Below are positions 43,521-52,582 of a DNA stretch of 64,000 bases, piece after piece. The DNA is from Janthinobacterium tructae (lineage in GTDB: Bacteria; Pseudomonadota; Gammaproteobacteria; Burkholderiales; Burkholderiaceae_D). The notes beneath the pieces are model-generated. The model searched no databases. It was not told the DNA's origin and was given only the letters and a program-made list of their open reading frames with translations. Each line of letters opens with the position of its first letter. The stretch's first letter is position 1. The stretch covers positions 3,844,001 to 3,908,000 of the forward strand of contig NZ_CP041185.1 in assembly GCF_006517255.1 (NCBI RefSeq), read 5' to 3'. Both the position numbers and the translations under genes were made by a program.

Positions 43521-44447
43521 ATGAGCCATGTATTTCCCGCCAGCCTGCAAGCACCGCGCAGCCGTTTGAGTGCCAACGGCCCCGAACTGTCGCGCATCGT
43601 CGCCGGCATGTGGCGCATCGGCGAGTGGAATATGTCGGCGCAGCAGCGCCTGGCCTTCATCGAGCAATGCCTGGCGCTGGGCGTCTCGAGTTTCGACCAT
43701 GCCGATATCTATGGCGATTACAGCGCCGAAGGGCTATTTGGCGAAGCGCTGGCCCTGCAGCCGGGCTTGCGCGACAAGATGGAGCTGGTCAGCAAATGCG
43801 GCATCAAGCTGCTCTCGCCGCACCGTCCCGGCCATGCCATCCAGCATTACGACACGAGCGCGGCGCACATCACCAGCTCCGTGGAACAGACCTTGCGCCA
43901 GCTGCACACGGACCGCCTGGACTTGCTGCTGATCCACCGTCCCGACCCGCTGATGGATTTCGACGAGATCGCCGGCGCCTTCACGCAATTGAAAGCGGCG
44001 GGCAAGGTGCTGCACTTTGGCGTATCGAATTTCAGCCGCCACCAGTTCGAGTGCCTGCACCGGCGTTTCCCGCTGGTCACGAACCAGGTGGAATGCTCGC
44101 CGCTGCACGTGGCGCCCCTGTTCGACGAAACCTTCGACGGCTTGCAAGACATGGGAGTGGCGCCGATGATCTGGTCGCCGCTGGCCGGCGGCCGGCTGTT
44201 CCAGGGTGGCGATGCGAATGTGGAGAACTTGCGCAATGTCATCAAGCAGATCGCCGACCAGCTGCAGCGCCCGTTTGCCAGTGTGGTGTTTGCCTGGATC
44301 ATGCAATTGCCTTGCCGCCCCCTGCCGCTGACGGGCACGGGACGCATCGAAGCCGTCGGCGTGGCAGTGGAAGGCACGCAGTTCACACTCAGCCGCAGCG
44401 ACTGGTTCGCCATCCTGCGCGCCGCACGCGGGCACGAGGTGGCTTAG
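43521..44447 (+). CDS. Aldo/keto reductase (YdhF-like)
   Basis: 308 residues. AKR fold motifs include FDHADIYGDY (catalytic Asp and Tyr), LVSKCG (catalytic Lys), the LDLLLIHRPDPLMD strand and the GVSNFSRHQ loop. It reduces carbonyls with NADPH in the cytoplasm; the natural substrate is unknown. The stop codon shares bases with the stop of the convergent phosphatidyltransferase gene (TTAG). Confidence 0.9.
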   Translation: MSHVFPASLQAPRSRLSANGPELSRIVAGMWRIGEWNMSAQQRLAFIEQCLALGVSSFDHADIYGDYSAEGLFGEALALQPGLRDKMELVSKCGIKLLSPHRPGHAIQHYDTSAAHITSSVEQTLRQLHTDRLDLLLIHRPDPLMDFDEIAGAFTQLKAAGKVLHFGVSNFSRHQFECLHRRFPLVTNQVECSPLHVAPLFDETFDGLQDMGVAPMIWSPLAGGRLFQGGDANVENLRNVIKQIADQLQRPFASVVFAWIMQLPCRPLPLTGTGRIEAVGVAVEGTQFTLSRSDWFAILRAARGHEVA

Positions 44448-45379
44448 TCTATTTCATCCGGGTCGTTGAAAACCTGGGGAAGCGCAATACCGCGCCAGCC
44501 CAGATACCACGCCAGGTTCAGCGCCAGGGTGGCGGCAATATAGACGGCGAAGAACAGCGCAAAGAAACTGGTCTTCAGCCACACCAGCAGGGCGATGGCG
44601 ACGATCAGCACCAGCAGCGCGGCCAGGCTTTTCTTTTGCTTGGAGCTGGGGAAACGCAAGGTCGACACCATCAGGCTGCCCACGCCGACGAGCAGCAGCA
44701 TCAGCAGATAGCTGTGCAGCATGGAATCGATGGGCGCCGGCCAGGCCACCACCACTGCCGCCACGCAGGCGGCACCGGCCGTGATCGGCATGCCGACAAA
44801 ATACAGCGGATCGGTACGCCCCACGTTCACGTTGAAGCGCGCCAGGCGCATGGCACCGCAGGCGACGAAGAAGAAGCTGGCCATGCCGCCAAAGCGCAGC
44901 AGCAGCGGATCGTGCACGCCCATCTGCACAAAACCATAGCAGTACAACAAGACTGCAGGGGCACAGCCGAAATTCATCACGTCGGCGATGGAATCGAGCT
45001 GCACGCCGAACTGCGAACTGGTGTTTGTCAGGCGCGCCACATAGCCGTCGAGCGCGTCGAACACACCAGCCAGCACCAGCAGCGCTGCCGCCAGGCGGTA
45101 GGCATCCGCGTCGCCCACCGGGGCGTTATCGACGGAAATGACGATGCTGGCAAAGCCGCAGGCTATCGACAGCAAAGTCACCATGCTGGGCAAGGCGTAT
45201 TTGGCGCGCTGCAGGCGCGACTTGGGCAAGGTGTTCAAATTATGGGCAATCAAAGTAGCGGGAATGAGGCAATGCAGCGGCAAACGCTGCGCTGCGCTCA
45301 TTCTACCCTGCGCAGCTGCGGGAGCGTCCGCGCACGAGCTTGCGACATATCTTTTCATGGATGCTCTACGGCAGATCAA
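44444..45379 (-). CDS. pssA: CDP-alcohol phosphatidyltransferase (phosphatidylserine synthase-like)
   Basis: Up to 311 residues. The family motif is complete: DALDGYVARL followed by FGVQLDSIAD, matching DG-x2-AR-x8-G-x3-D-x3-D, with the Asp residues binding metal and the CDP group. There are eight hydrophobic segments. PssA makes phosphatidylserine from CDP-diacylglycerol and serine, and the spacing and the LARFNVN segment suit this branch. The start is uncertain: ATG codons at 45379, 45358 and 45301 are possible, and the first 45 residues look unlike the family, so the true start may be further in. Confidence 0.85.
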   Translation of the reverse strand: MICRRASMKRYVASSCADAPAAAQGRMSAAQRLPLHCLIPATLIAHNLNTLPKSRLQRAKYALPSMVTLLSIACGFASIVISVDNAPVGDADAYRLAAALLVLAGVFDALDGYVARLTNTSSQFGVQLDSIADVMNFGCAPAVLLYCYGFVQMGVHDPLLLRFGGMASFFFVACGAMRLARFNVNVGRTDPLYFVGMPITAGAACVAAVVVAWPAPIDSMLHSYLLMLLLVGVGSLMVSTLRFPSSKQKKSLAALLVLIVAIALLVWLKTSFFALFFAVYIAATLALNLAWYLGWRGIALPQVFNDPDEID

Positions 45380-45452
45380 AATGCCTTAGAATCGTTTCAC
45401 CGGGCAGCACGCCTGCCCCCACCTCTGTCCGCCCACCTATACAGGAGTCAAC

Positions 45453-46406
45453 TTGATTGTCTCGTCACTGCGTTGGAAACGCTGGATACCCGCCCTGCTG
45501 AGCGCAGCCCTGTTGAGCGCCTGTGGCGGAGGCAGCAGCGACAGCAGCAATGTTGCACAAAACACCTCGACCCCGGCCGGGCTGCTAGTACAGGAACCGG
45601 GCGCTCCCGCCCTCAGCAACAATATTGCCACCGATGGTTTCAACTGGTTCAACTACCGGCGCAGCCAGATCGGCCTGTCGCCACTGGCGCGCAACGGCTT
45701 GATCGACAGCGCTGCCCTGGGCCATTCCAGCTATCTGAATCTCAACAATACGGTGGCGCACGAACAGGTGCTGGGCAAGCCCGGCTTTACCGGCGTCACA
45801 CTGGGCGATCGGCTGGCCAAGGCCGGCTACGTCGTCACGTCGCTGCAGGGCGAAGTCATCGCCGGCGCCAGCAACACGTCCGGTTTTTACCTGGCCGAAG
45901 AACTGGTCACGGCCATCTATCACCGCTTCGTCATTTTCGAGCCGCTCTTCAGGGAAGGTGGCGCGGGTGCGGCTGTCAGTGGCGCCGGCTACGCGTATTT
46001 CACCACCGACCTGGCAAGCAACCGCAACTATGGCCCCGGGCTGCCGGCGGCGCAAATCGTCACCTATCCCTTCAGCGGGCAGCTGAAGGTAGCCGCCAGT
46101 TTTTCCAGCGATAACGAAACGCCCGATCCCGTGCCGAACCAGGATGTGGTCGGCTACCCGATCAGTGTGCATGCCAACTACGGCACGCCAGTCAGCGTGA
46201 CGGCGTTCAGCGTGCGCCAGCGCGGCGCCGGCGCGGACCTGGCGGTGCGCCTGCTCACCAGCGGCAACGATGCGCATACGCCGGTCTCGGCCGCATCCAT
46301 CATTCCGCTGGCGCCCCTGAGCGCGAACACCAGCTATGACGTGAGTTTCATCGGCAAAGTCAATGGCGCGGACATCACGCGCAGCTGGTCATTCAGCACG
46401 CGCTAG
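45453..46406 (+). CDS. CAP (SCP/PR1)-domain lipoprotein
   Basis: 317 residues from a TTG start at 45453 that is preceded by AGGAG at a 6-nt spacing. A lipobox (LLSAC, Cys about residue 24) is followed by a Gly/Ser-rich linker. Residues 55-200 form a CAP domain (FNWFNYRRSQIGL, then ALGHSSYL and NTVAHEQ) with the typical His and Glu residues. The last 100 residues form a beta-rich domain. CAP proteins are secreted and bind lipids or ligands; the bacterial function is mostly unknown. Confidence 0.85.
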   Translation: MIVSSLRWKRWIPALLSAALLSACGGGSSDSSNVAQNTSTPAGLLVQEPGAPALSNNIATDGFNWFNYRRSQIGLSPLARNGLIDSAALGHSSYLNLNNTVAHEQVLGKPGFTGVTLGDRLAKAGYVVTSLQGEVIAGASNTSGFYLAEELVTAIYHRFVIFEPLFREGGAGAAVSGAGYAYFTTDLASNRNYGPGLPAAQIVTYPFSGQLKVAASFSSDNETPDPVPNQDVVGYPISVHANYGTPVSVTAFSVRQRGAGADLAVRLLTSGNDAHTPVSAASIIPLAPLSANTSYDVSFIGKVNGADITRSWSFSTR

Positions 46407-46499
46407 CGTGGCAAGCGGGCGCGGTGTTGAGCACGACAGGATGTAAAATAGTACTTTCTGCTTTACGACAGTGACAAGTTTTGGGGCTCTCTGCACAGC

Positions 46500-47135
46500 A
46501 TGCTGAAACCACACGCCACTTGCGATGATGATGCCGCCGTAGCGGCATCCGACATGGTCCGTATTCTCGATGTCGAGAACGGACTGGGCCGCATCATGGG
46601 CGACCGCATCCTGTACCTGAAAATCCTGCGCCGCTTCCTGCATGACCACGGCACCACGCCGTGCCAGATCCGCGCCGAATTCGATACCGGCAACTATGCT
46701 TCCGCGCGCCTGAAGGCGCATACCCTGAAAGGCGCCGCCGGCATGATCGGTGCACGCCACGTGCACGGCCTGGCGACAACCCTGGAGTCGGCACTGCGTG
46801 CACAGGCGCCCGACCTGGCCCAACAGATGCTGCAGCTGGAACTGGCGCAGGATCAATTGCTCGGCGCAGTCAGCAGCATGCTGGGCACGCCGGAGACCAC
46901 CCACACGGCGGCGCAAGACGTGGCGCCCGACCCGGCCGCGCCCGCCATCCAGCTGCTGCTGGCGCGCCTGGCCAGCCATCTGCGCGAAGGCGATGGCGCG
47001 GCCATCGACATCCTGGAAAACTCGGCCAGCCTGCTGGCCGCCAGCCTCGGTGTGCACGTCTACCAGGAAGTGGCGGCCGCTGCGCATGAGTTCGACTTTG
47101 ACGGCGCGCTGGCGGCGCTGCTGCGGCGTCGCTAA
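46500..47135 (+). CDS. Histidine phosphotransfer (Hpt) protein
   Basis: 211 residues. The Hpt motif ARLKAHTLKGAAGMIG places the phosphorylatable His at residue 74. The remaining C-terminal half has a similar helical length (LLLARLASHLREGDGAA) but lacks the His motif, so it may be a degenerate second Hpt. No kinase or response regulator is next to it, so it is probably an orphan relay for a hybrid kinase elsewhere. The last codons overlap a 141-bp tandem duplication. Confidence 0.82.
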   Translation: MLKPHATCDDDAAVAASDMVRILDVENGLGRIMGDRILYLKILRRFLHDHGTTPCQIRAEFDTGNYASARLKAHTLKGAAGMIGARHVHGLATTLESALRAQAPDLAQQMLQLELAQDQLLGAVSSMLGTPETTHTAAQDVAPDPAAPAIQLLLARLASHLREGDGAAIDILENSASLLAASLGVHVYQEVAAAAHEFDFDGALAALLRRR

Positions 47136-47400
47136 CGCTCAGCCCACTACCGCTCAGCTGCTGTACTGCGCCTCTTCCGCATACGCCACGCCACAACTCT
47201 TGCAACAGAAACGGCGCACGGCATCAAGCGGCTTGTCGGAGTACCAGCAATTCACACCCTATGGCGGCGCCGCTAGCGCTCAGCCCGCTACCACTCAGCT
47301 GTTGTACTGCGCCTCTTCCGCATACGCCACGCCACAACTCTTGCAACAGAAACGGCGCACGGCATCGAGTGGCTTGTCGCAATACCAGCACGCGCCTTTC
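47123..47400. repeat. Imperfect 141-bp tandem duplication
   Basis: Sequence from the 3' end of the Hpt gene through the 3' half of the small zinc-ribbon gene occurs twice, offset by 141 bp (for example the shared blocks starting GCGCCTCTTCCGCATACG). The copies differ at scattered bases, so the event is not brand new. Confidence 0.85.
47154..47262 (-). pseudogene. Duplicated 3' fragment of the zinc-ribbon gene
   Basis: Reads as CWYSDKPLDAVRRFCCKSC and an almost identical tail, ending at the TGA at 47154. It lacks the N-terminal half and a start, and the second metal-ligand Cys of the first CxxC has become Ser. It is a by-product of the tandem duplication. Confidence 0.75.
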
Positions 47401-47495
47401 GGCGGCAAGGAGGCGATCAATTCCGGCATGGCGGGCAGTGGTCGTGCCACTACCTCATCCTCGCATTCCACGACATCCGGCTGTTTGCTGTCCAT
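47295..47495 (-). CDS. Small zinc-ribbon protein (hypothetical)
   Basis: 66 residues with an acidic N-terminal half and a C-terminal metal-binding pattern CWYC...FCCKSC, consistent with one bound zinc. A good AGGAA ribosome-binding site sits 5 nt before the ATG. I do not recognise a named family; many such small proteins are standalone ribbons with unknown partners. Convergent with the Hpt gene. Confidence 0.7.
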   Translation of the reverse strand: MDSKQPDVVECEDEVVARPLPAMPELIASLPPKGACWYCDKPLDAVRRFCCKSCGVAYAEEAQYNS

Positions 47496-47587
47496 GGCGC
47501 TTCCTTTCCTAGCGGCACTTCAAGGCCGCTCAGCAAGATTACGTCAGCGCAGTTTGGACTTCATGACATTTCTCAACGGCGCAGATG

Positions 47588-47893
47588 CTAGCCTTGCTTC
47601 CGATAGCTGCGCACCGCGTCATTAGCCTGTTCGTCTATAATTTTTTGCCACTTCGGCTGTCCCACATACTTGGTGGACAGCCGTTTCCACTGCTTCTGCG
47701 CCTGGCCGCACGATTGCTCGACGGCTTGCGTGATTTCGCGCTGGCGCGCCTTGTCGTGCTCATCCCATTCGCCTGCAAAATGCTCGCACATCTCGGCGTT
47801 CTCGACGAACCGGGCCACGTCGCGCGGCGGTTTTTCCTGGGCGCCAGCCAGCATAGGCAGGCAGGCCAGCATGAAAGCGAGCACAAGCTTCAT
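47588..47893 (-). CDS. Small secreted hypothetical protein
   Basis: 101 residues with a signal peptide (cleavage LAGAQ about residue 19) and a charged helical mature part (FAGEWDEHDKARQREITQAV) with two Cys (in AEMCEHF and EQSCGQA) that could form a disulfide. The start at 47893 follows GGAG. It is directly downstream of mnmE with only 10 bp between, so probably co-transcribed. No function can be assigned. Confidence 0.75.
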   Translation of the reverse strand: MKLVLAFMLACLPMLAGAQEKPPRDVARFVENAEMCEHFAGEWDEHDKARQREITQAVEQSCGQAQKQWKRLSTKYVGQPKWQKIIDEQANDAVRSYRKQG

Positions 47894-47903
47894 CAACCTC
47901 TCC

Positions 47904-49283
47904 TTACTTGCCGATGCAGAAACGGCTGAAGATCACGCCCAGCAAATCGTCAGGTGAAAATTCGCCCGTGATGCTCGACAGCTGCACCTGCGCCAGGCGC
48001 AGCTCTTCGGCGAACAGGTCCAGCGACTGGTCATCCTGCGCCGCGTGCGCGGCGGCGATGTCCAGGTGCTTGCCGGCCGACTTGAGCGCGATCAAATGGC
48101 GTTCGCGCGCCAGGTACAGCGATTCGCCCGTCTGCTGCCAGCCCGCGATGCGCAACAGCTCGGCGCGCAGCAAGTCGATGCCGATGTGCTCGTGCGCCGA
48201 CAGATACACGTGCGTGGCATCCGGCAAGGCATCCACGCCGGGCTTGTGGCCAGAGAGATCAATCTTGTTCCAGACGCGCACCACGGGCACGCCTTCGGGG
48301 AAGGCGGCGACGATGCTTTCATCGGCCAGGGTGGGGCCATGGTCGGCATCCAACAGGTGCAGGATGACGTCGGCCTTGCCGATTTCGCCCCAGGTGCGCT
48401 CGATGCCGATGCGCTCGACGGCATCGATGGTGTCGCCCGCGCTGCGGATGCCGGCCGTGTCGATGATGTTGAGCGGAATGCCCTCGATCTGGATGGTTTC
48501 GCTGACCTTGTCGCGCGTGGTGCCGGCGATCGGCGTGACAATCGCCACATCGGCGCCCGCCAGCGCGTTCAGCAAGGATGACTTGCCCACGTTCGGCTGG
48601 CCGGCCAGCACGACATTGAGACCTTCGCGCAGCAGTGCGCCCTGCGCCGCCTGCGCAAACACTTTATTCAGCGCTTCGATGACGGCCTTCAATTGGCCGC
48701 GCGCGTTCGATTTTTCCAGGAAATCGATTTCCTCTTCCGGGAAATCCAGGGTCGCCTCGACCAGCATCCGTAAACCCGTCACCTGCTCCACCAGCGCGTG
48801 GATCGTTTTCGAGAACGCGCCCGACAGCGATTGCGAGGCAGACTTGGCGGCCGCTTCCGTGGACGCGTCGATCAGGTCGGCCACGGCTTCGGCTTGCGCC
48901 AGATCCAGCTTGTCATTCAAAAAGGCGCGGCGCGTGAATTCGCCCGGCTCGGCCAGGCGCAAGCCGTTGTCCTTGCCCGCTTCGAGCACGCGCGCCAGCA
49001 GCAGCTGCAACACGATGGGGCCGCCATGGCCCTGCAATTCCAGCACGTCTTCGCCCGTGTACGAATGCGGGCCCTTGAAGTGGATGACAATGCCCTGGTC
49101 GATGATGCTGCCATCGGCTTCCGTGAATGGTAAATAGGTGGCGTGGCGCGGTTTGAGTTGCTGCGCGCCGAACAGGGCCGTCATCAAAGGAACGAGGTTT
49201 TTGCCGGAGGCGCGTACCACGCCGATGCCGCCGCGCCCTGGGGCGGTGGCGATGGCGGCGATAGGGGAAGAGTCGAGTTTCAT
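47904..49283 (-). CDS. mnmE: tRNA uridine-5-carboxymethylaminomethyl(34) synthesis GTPase MnmE
   Basis: 459 residues, normal length. The N-terminal folate-binding domain starts [23 protein letters not shown] (here [17 protein letters not shown]), then a helical domain with an inserted G domain: [16 protein letters not shown] (P-loop), GTTRDKV, DTAGIR and NKID. It ends in the catalytic CIGK. With MnmG it modifies the wobble uridine of several tRNAs. Part of the conserved rpmH-rnpA-yidD-yidC-mnmE group. Confidence 0.98.
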   Translation of the reverse strand: MKLDSSPIAAIATAPGRGGIGVVRASGKNLVPLMTALFGAQQLKPRHATYLPFTEADGSIIDQGIVIHFKGPHSYTGEDVLELQGHGGPIVLQLLLARVLEAGKDNGLRLAEPGEFTRRAFLNDKLDLAQAEAVADLIDASTEAAAKSASQSLSGAFSKTIHALVEQVTGLRMLVEATLDFPEEEIDFLEKSNARGQLKAVIEALNKVFAQAAQGALLREGLNVVLAGQPNVGKSSLLNALAGADVAIVTPIAGTTRDKVSETIQIEGIPLNIIDTAGIRSAGDTIDAVERIGIERTWGEIGKADVILHLLDADHGPTLADESIVAAFPEGVPVVRVWNKIDLSGHKPGVDALPDATHVYLSAHEHIGIDLLRAELLRIAGWQQTGESLYLARERHLIALKSAGKHLDIAAAHAAQDDQSLDLFAEELRLAQVQLSSITGEFSPDDLLGVIFSRFCIGK

Positions 49284-49324
49284 GGGGATATTGTAATAGG
49301 TACGGCAAGGGAAGGTGCAGCAAC

Positions 49325-49420
49325 GTAGGTCGGCTTAGCGCGCAGCGCGTAAGCCGACGCAGCAGACGCTGGCGATAGTGTCGGATTACGCGTGGCCTTG
49401 CCACGCTAATCCGACCTACA
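49325..49420. repeat. Pair of inverted REP-like palindromes (BIME-like) between mnmE and yidC
   Basis: First unit GTAGGTCGGCTTAGCGCG...TAAGCCGAC (49325-49358), then a second in opposite orientation ending TAATCCGACCTAC (about 49380-49420). Each can form a hairpin and the two can pair with each other through the GTAGGTCGG/CCGACCTAC heads. Confidence 0.8.
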
Positions 49421-49425
49421 AGAAT

Positions 49426-49452
49426 TAAAAAGCCCGCACTAGGCGGGCTTTT
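49426..49452 (-). terminator. Terminator after yidC
   Basis: AAAAGCCCGC and GCGGGCTTTT form a 10-bp stem followed by T residues on the minus strand, 17 bp past the yidC stop. Confidence 0.9.
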
Positions 49453-49468
49453 ACTTCGCTCCCCCTGC

Positions 49469-51205
49469 TTACACAGTGGACGGCGCGTATTTCTTGGTGA
49501 TCACCCATTGCTGGCCGATCGACAGGACGTTGTTGACGACCCAGTAGAGTACCAGGCCCGACGGGAAGAAGAAGAACATCACCGAGAATGCCAGCGGCAT
49601 GAACAGCATCATCTTCGCTTGCATCGGATCGGCTGGGGCCGGGTTCAGCTTGGTCGTGATGTACATCGAGATCGCGTACAGCACGGGCAGGATGCACCAT
49701 GGGTCATGCTGGGCCAGGTCGGTGATCCAGCCTATCCATGGCGCACCGCGGATTTCCACGGATGCGTTCAATACCCAGTACAGGGCGATAAAGACGGGCA
49801 TCTGGATCAGGATCGGCAGGCAGCCGCCCAGCGGATTGATCTTTTCCGTCTTGTACAGCTCCATCGTGGCCTGGTTCATCTTTTGCGGATCGCCTTTGTA
49901 GCGCTCGCGGATCGCTTGCATCTTCGGCGTGACCAGTTTCATCTTGGCCATGCTGCGGTAGCCGGCGGCCGACAGGGGGAAGAACGCCAGCTTGATCAGG
50001 ATCGTGAAGGCGATGATGGTCCAGCCCCAGTTACCCAGCACGCTGTGGATGTGTTCCATGACCCAGAAGATCGGCTTGGCGATGATGGTCAGCCAGCCGT
50101 AATCCTTGACCAGTTCCAGGCCAGGCGATACCGATTCCAGCAGATGCGCGATTTGCGGACCCGAGTACAGCTTGCTGTCCATGCTGGCCGTGGCGCCTGG
50201 CGCCAGGGTAGGCAATGGCAACACGTTGCCGATGGCGTACAGATTGGTGCCGACCTTCTTGGTGAAGATGTCGCGCTTGACGTTCTCTGGCGGAACGAAA
50301 GCCGACACGAAGAAGTGTTGCGAAATCGCAAACCAGCCGCCATTCGCCGTGGCCGGATGCAGGCCCTTCATGGCGTTGTCGTTGCCCTTCTTCTCGTCTT
50401 CCAAGGCGGCTTTTTCGATCTTCTCGAACGTCAGCTTCTGGTACTTGTCTTGCGGCGTGTACAGGGTCGGACCCGTGAAGCTGCTGTTGAAGAACGAGTC
50501 GCCGACCGGCTTGTTGCCATCATGCGTCAGTTGCAGATACAGCTGCGGCGTGACAGGCGCCGCGCCCACGTTGGCCACGTCGTGGCGCACGTCGATGACG
50601 TAGTCGCCGCGCTTGAACGTAAACGTCTTGGTCAGCTTGACGCCGCCTTCGACCGCTTCCATCACCAGTTGCACTTGCTTGCCGTCACCGATGGTGCGCA
50701 CGCCAGGCTGCACGGTGAAACCGCTCGCATGGGTAGGGAACGGACCGCCGACCAGGCCCGATTGCGCCAGGTAGGTGTGGTTCGCGCCTTCGTCGAACAG
50801 CACTTCGTTTTGCTTGCCTTCGTCAGGCTGGCACCATTTGAACAGGCCGAAGCAGCCGCCGAACCAGCCCGGATTGCCCGCGCCCTTGAACTTCAGCAAT
50901 TCCAGACGCTTGACCTGGCCGCCCAGGGTGTCGATGTCGACCTTGATGACGTCGGTAGTGATGGTAATCACTTCGCGCTTGAACGCGGCGGGATCGACAG
51001 CCTCACCCGGCAGGGCAGGCACGCCTGCCGCAGCCGAGGCAGCCAGGGCATCTGTCTTGGCAGGGGTCGCAGGCGCCTTGGCGGTTTGTTCCGTGTTCGC
51101 GGAGAACATCGACGGCTTGCCGTTCGAGATCATCCATTCGTTCCAGAGAATTACCAGCGAGACGGAAAACACGATCCACAGGATGGTACGTTTATTGATA
51201 TCCAT
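49469..51205 (-). CDS. yidC: Membrane protein insertase YidC
   Basis: 578 residues from the ATG at 51205 (MDINKRTILW, the standard start). There is an N-terminal transmembrane helix, a large periplasmic beta-sandwich domain (about 60-350), then the five-helix insertase core with GNWGWTIIAFTILIK and the KMKLVTPKMQ cytoplasmic loop. It inserts membrane proteins alone or with SecYEG. It follows yidD with a 12-bp gap. Confidence 0.98.
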   Translation of the reverse strand: MDINKRTILWIVFSVSLVILWNEWMISNGKPSMFSANTEQTAKAPATPAKTDALAASAAAGVPALPGEAVDPAAFKREVITITTDVIKVDIDTLGGQVKRLELLKFKGAGNPGWFGGCFGLFKWCQPDEGKQNEVLFDEGANHTYLAQSGLVGGPFPTHASGFTVQPGVRTIGDGKQVQLVMEAVEGGVKLTKTFTFKRGDYVIDVRHDVANVGAAPVTPQLYLQLTHDGNKPVGDSFFNSSFTGPTLYTPQDKYQKLTFEKIEKAALEDEKKGNDNAMKGLHPATANGGWFAISQHFFVSAFVPPENVKRDIFTKKVGTNLYAIGNVLPLPTLAPGATASMDSKLYSGPQIAHLLESVSPGLELVKDYGWLTIIAKPIFWVMEHIHSVLGNWGWTIIAFTILIKLAFFPLSAAGYRSMAKMKLVTPKMQAIRERYKGDPQKMNQATMELYKTEKINPLGGCLPILIQMPVFIALYWVLNASVEIRGAPWIGWITDLAQHDPWCILPVLYAISMYITTKLNPAPADPMQAKMMLFMPLAFSVMFFFFPSGLVLYWVVNNVLSIGQQWVITKKYAPSTV

Positions 51206-51216
51206 TAGGGTATTTG

Positions 51217-51477
51217 TCAGGAGTGGTTGCAACCGCAAGCGGTCGTTGAAGATTGTTTGCAATCGGCCGGCGGCACCGGGTCGACGCCCCCTTCATTCCA
51301 GGGGTGGCAACGGCACAGCCGCTTGGCAGCCAGCAGGCTGCCCTTGGCAGTACCGTGCACGCGCAGCGCTTCCATCGCGTAATGCGAACAGCTCGGATAG
51401 AAACGGCAATTCTGTCCCAGCATGGGGCTGATCAGCAACTGATAAGCGCGCAGCAGGAACAGCAGCAGGGTTTTCAT
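51217..51477 (-). CDS. yidD: Membrane protein insertion efficiency factor YidD
   Basis: 86 residues. Conserved [25 protein letters not shown] (cited in part: PSCSHYA) and [14 protein letters not shown] identify the family. It is a small peripheral inner-membrane protein helping YidC. The start overlaps the rnpA stop by 4 nt. Confidence 0.96.
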   Translation of the reverse strand: MKTLLLFLLRAYQLLISPMLGQNCRFYPSCSHYAMEALRVHGTAKGSLLAAKRLCRCHPWNEGGVDPVPPADCKQSSTTACGCNHS

Positions 51478-51932
51478 GGCGCGGACGGTGGTGGCGCAGC
51501 AACAGAACGGGCCTGGGCGGCGATTTGCGCCGCGAACAGGCGGCCCAATTCTTCACGCAGCTCGGCTTTGAGCTTGGTCGTGGTGGCCGGGCCATCCTTG
51601 CTGTTGACGGCGCGCGACAAACGCACCACGCAGTCGACCGGCGGCATCGCACTGTTGCGAAACAGCTCGCGCGTGACGCGCTTGATCGTGTTGCGGGTCG
51701 CCGCGCGTGGCGCGAAACGCTTCGCCACAACGACGCCCAGCCGCGCATGCGGCAATTGATTGTGTCGGGTGTACAGCACAAAATGCGCTGTTTTTTGCGA
51801 AGGGCGCAAACGAAAAACGGATGAAAATTCATCCGTTTTAACGATACGCCGAACGCGCGCGAAGTCGTGTGAACCTTCGCGTTGATTGCCGACTGGAGTA
51901 CAGCTAGCCACGCGATCAGCTGTCAACGACAA
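51474..51932 (-). CDS. rnpA: Ribonuclease P protein component
   Basis: 152 residues, with a typical central domain: [22 protein letters not shown] and the RNR-type RNA-binding [15 protein letters not shown]. It binds the catalytic RNA of RNase P to mature tRNA 5' ends. The first 15 residues and the Ala-rich tail extend beyond the core, so the start could lie further in. The start codon is 2 bp after the rpmH stop. Confidence 0.95.
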   Translation of the reverse strand: MSLTADRVASCTPVGNQREGSHDFARVRRIVKTDEFSSVFRLRPSQKTAHFVLYTRHNQLPHARLGVVVAKRFAPRAATRNTIKRVTRELFRNSAMPPVDCVVRLSRAVNSKDGPATTTKLKAELREELGRLFAAQIAAQARSVAAPPPSAP

Positions 51933-51934
51933 GC

Positions 51935-52069
51935 CTATACGGCCAGACGTTTGCGGCCCTTTGCGCGACGTGCGTTGAGCACATCACGGCCACCACGGGT
52001 AGCCATACGAGCGCGGAAGCCGTGCGTACGCTTGCGGCGAACGACGGAAGGTTGGTAAGTACGTTTCAT
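51935..52069 (-). CDS. rpmH: 50S ribosomal protein L34
   Basis: 44 residues, [18 protein letters not shown] and a basic Arg/Lys-rich tail, matching L34 along its full length. The start at 52069 is the family start. First gene of the rpmH-rnpA-yidD-yidC operon. Confidence 0.98.
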   Translation of the reverse strand: MKRTYQPSVVRRKRTHGFRARMATRGGRDVLNARRAKGRKRLAV

Positions 52070-52256
52070 GTTGGTCTCGCTAAAAACAAAAAAAATGCAA
52101 AATCGGGTCTGACGTCCCGTCAGTTTTTGGTGCCAATGACAATCGCGCACTTATGCCAAGGCACAAGCTGGCCAATCTCATCGCCCGCTTAATCCACGCT
52201 TAGTCCATATTGTCGTTCCAAATGAATAAACACGGAATACGGGCGGGGAACCCTGA

Positions 52257-52286
52257 ATTATTCAGCATATGCCCCCCTCTTGTCAA
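52257..52286 (-). promoter_or_regulatory. Promoter of rpmH operon
   Basis: TTGACA (52281-52286, perfect) and AATAAT (52257-52262, 5 of 6) with an 18-bp spacer, reading towards rpmH. A leader of about 180 nt would result. Confidence 0.75.
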
Positions 52287-52400
52287 GGATTGCCGTGATC
52301 GCCCGGAAATTTTCGCGCCGGAGGTCATCCGCCGGCACGCCCCCGCCACAGGCCGCGCCAGCACTGCCTGCATCGGGATAACCGGGGGATAAGTCACCTC

Positions 52401-52409
52401 TTATACACA
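52401..52409 (+). promoter_or_regulatory. DnaA box
   Basis: TTATACACA, matching TTATNCACA. Confidence 0.7.
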
Positions 52410-52448
52410 CGGCGCCCCACCCCGCCACAGAAAAATAACAGCCGTGCC

Positions 52449-52479
52449 TGTGGATAACTTTGGCAGTCGGGAGTAGAAT
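52449..52479 (+). promoter_or_regulatory. dnaA promoter with a DnaA box over the -35
   Basis: TAGAAT (52474-52479, 5 of 6) is 17 bp from TGGATA (52451-52456, 4 of 6). The -35 lies inside the DnaA box TGTGGATAA (52449-52457), an arrangement that would let DnaA repress its own gene. Confidence 0.6.
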
Positions 52480-52582
52480 AGCGCGTTACGTGTGGCGAGC
52501 CCTCGCGCGACGCCGGCCTTGCAACACGGTGAACGCAGGGCAGAATCGATACGCCCTCCCACACCTTTTCACATAGACATAC

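Larger units (their letters stand above)
52070..52582. other. Putative chromosomal replication origin region (oriC)
   Basis: A 513-bp non-coding region between the divergent rpmH and dnaA genes, the usual oriC site in this lineage. It holds a perfect DnaA box TTATACACA (52401-52409) and a second, TGTGGATAA, the complement of TTATCCACA (52449-52457). Other near matches are weaker. An A/T-rich stretch lies at 52080-52100. The rpmH and dnaA promoters are inside it. Confidence 0.65.

Noticed and set aside
43397..46114. A 905-codon plus-strand open frame
   Set aside because: Runs through the aldo/keto reductase gene, antisense to pssA and through part of the CAP gene in other frames.
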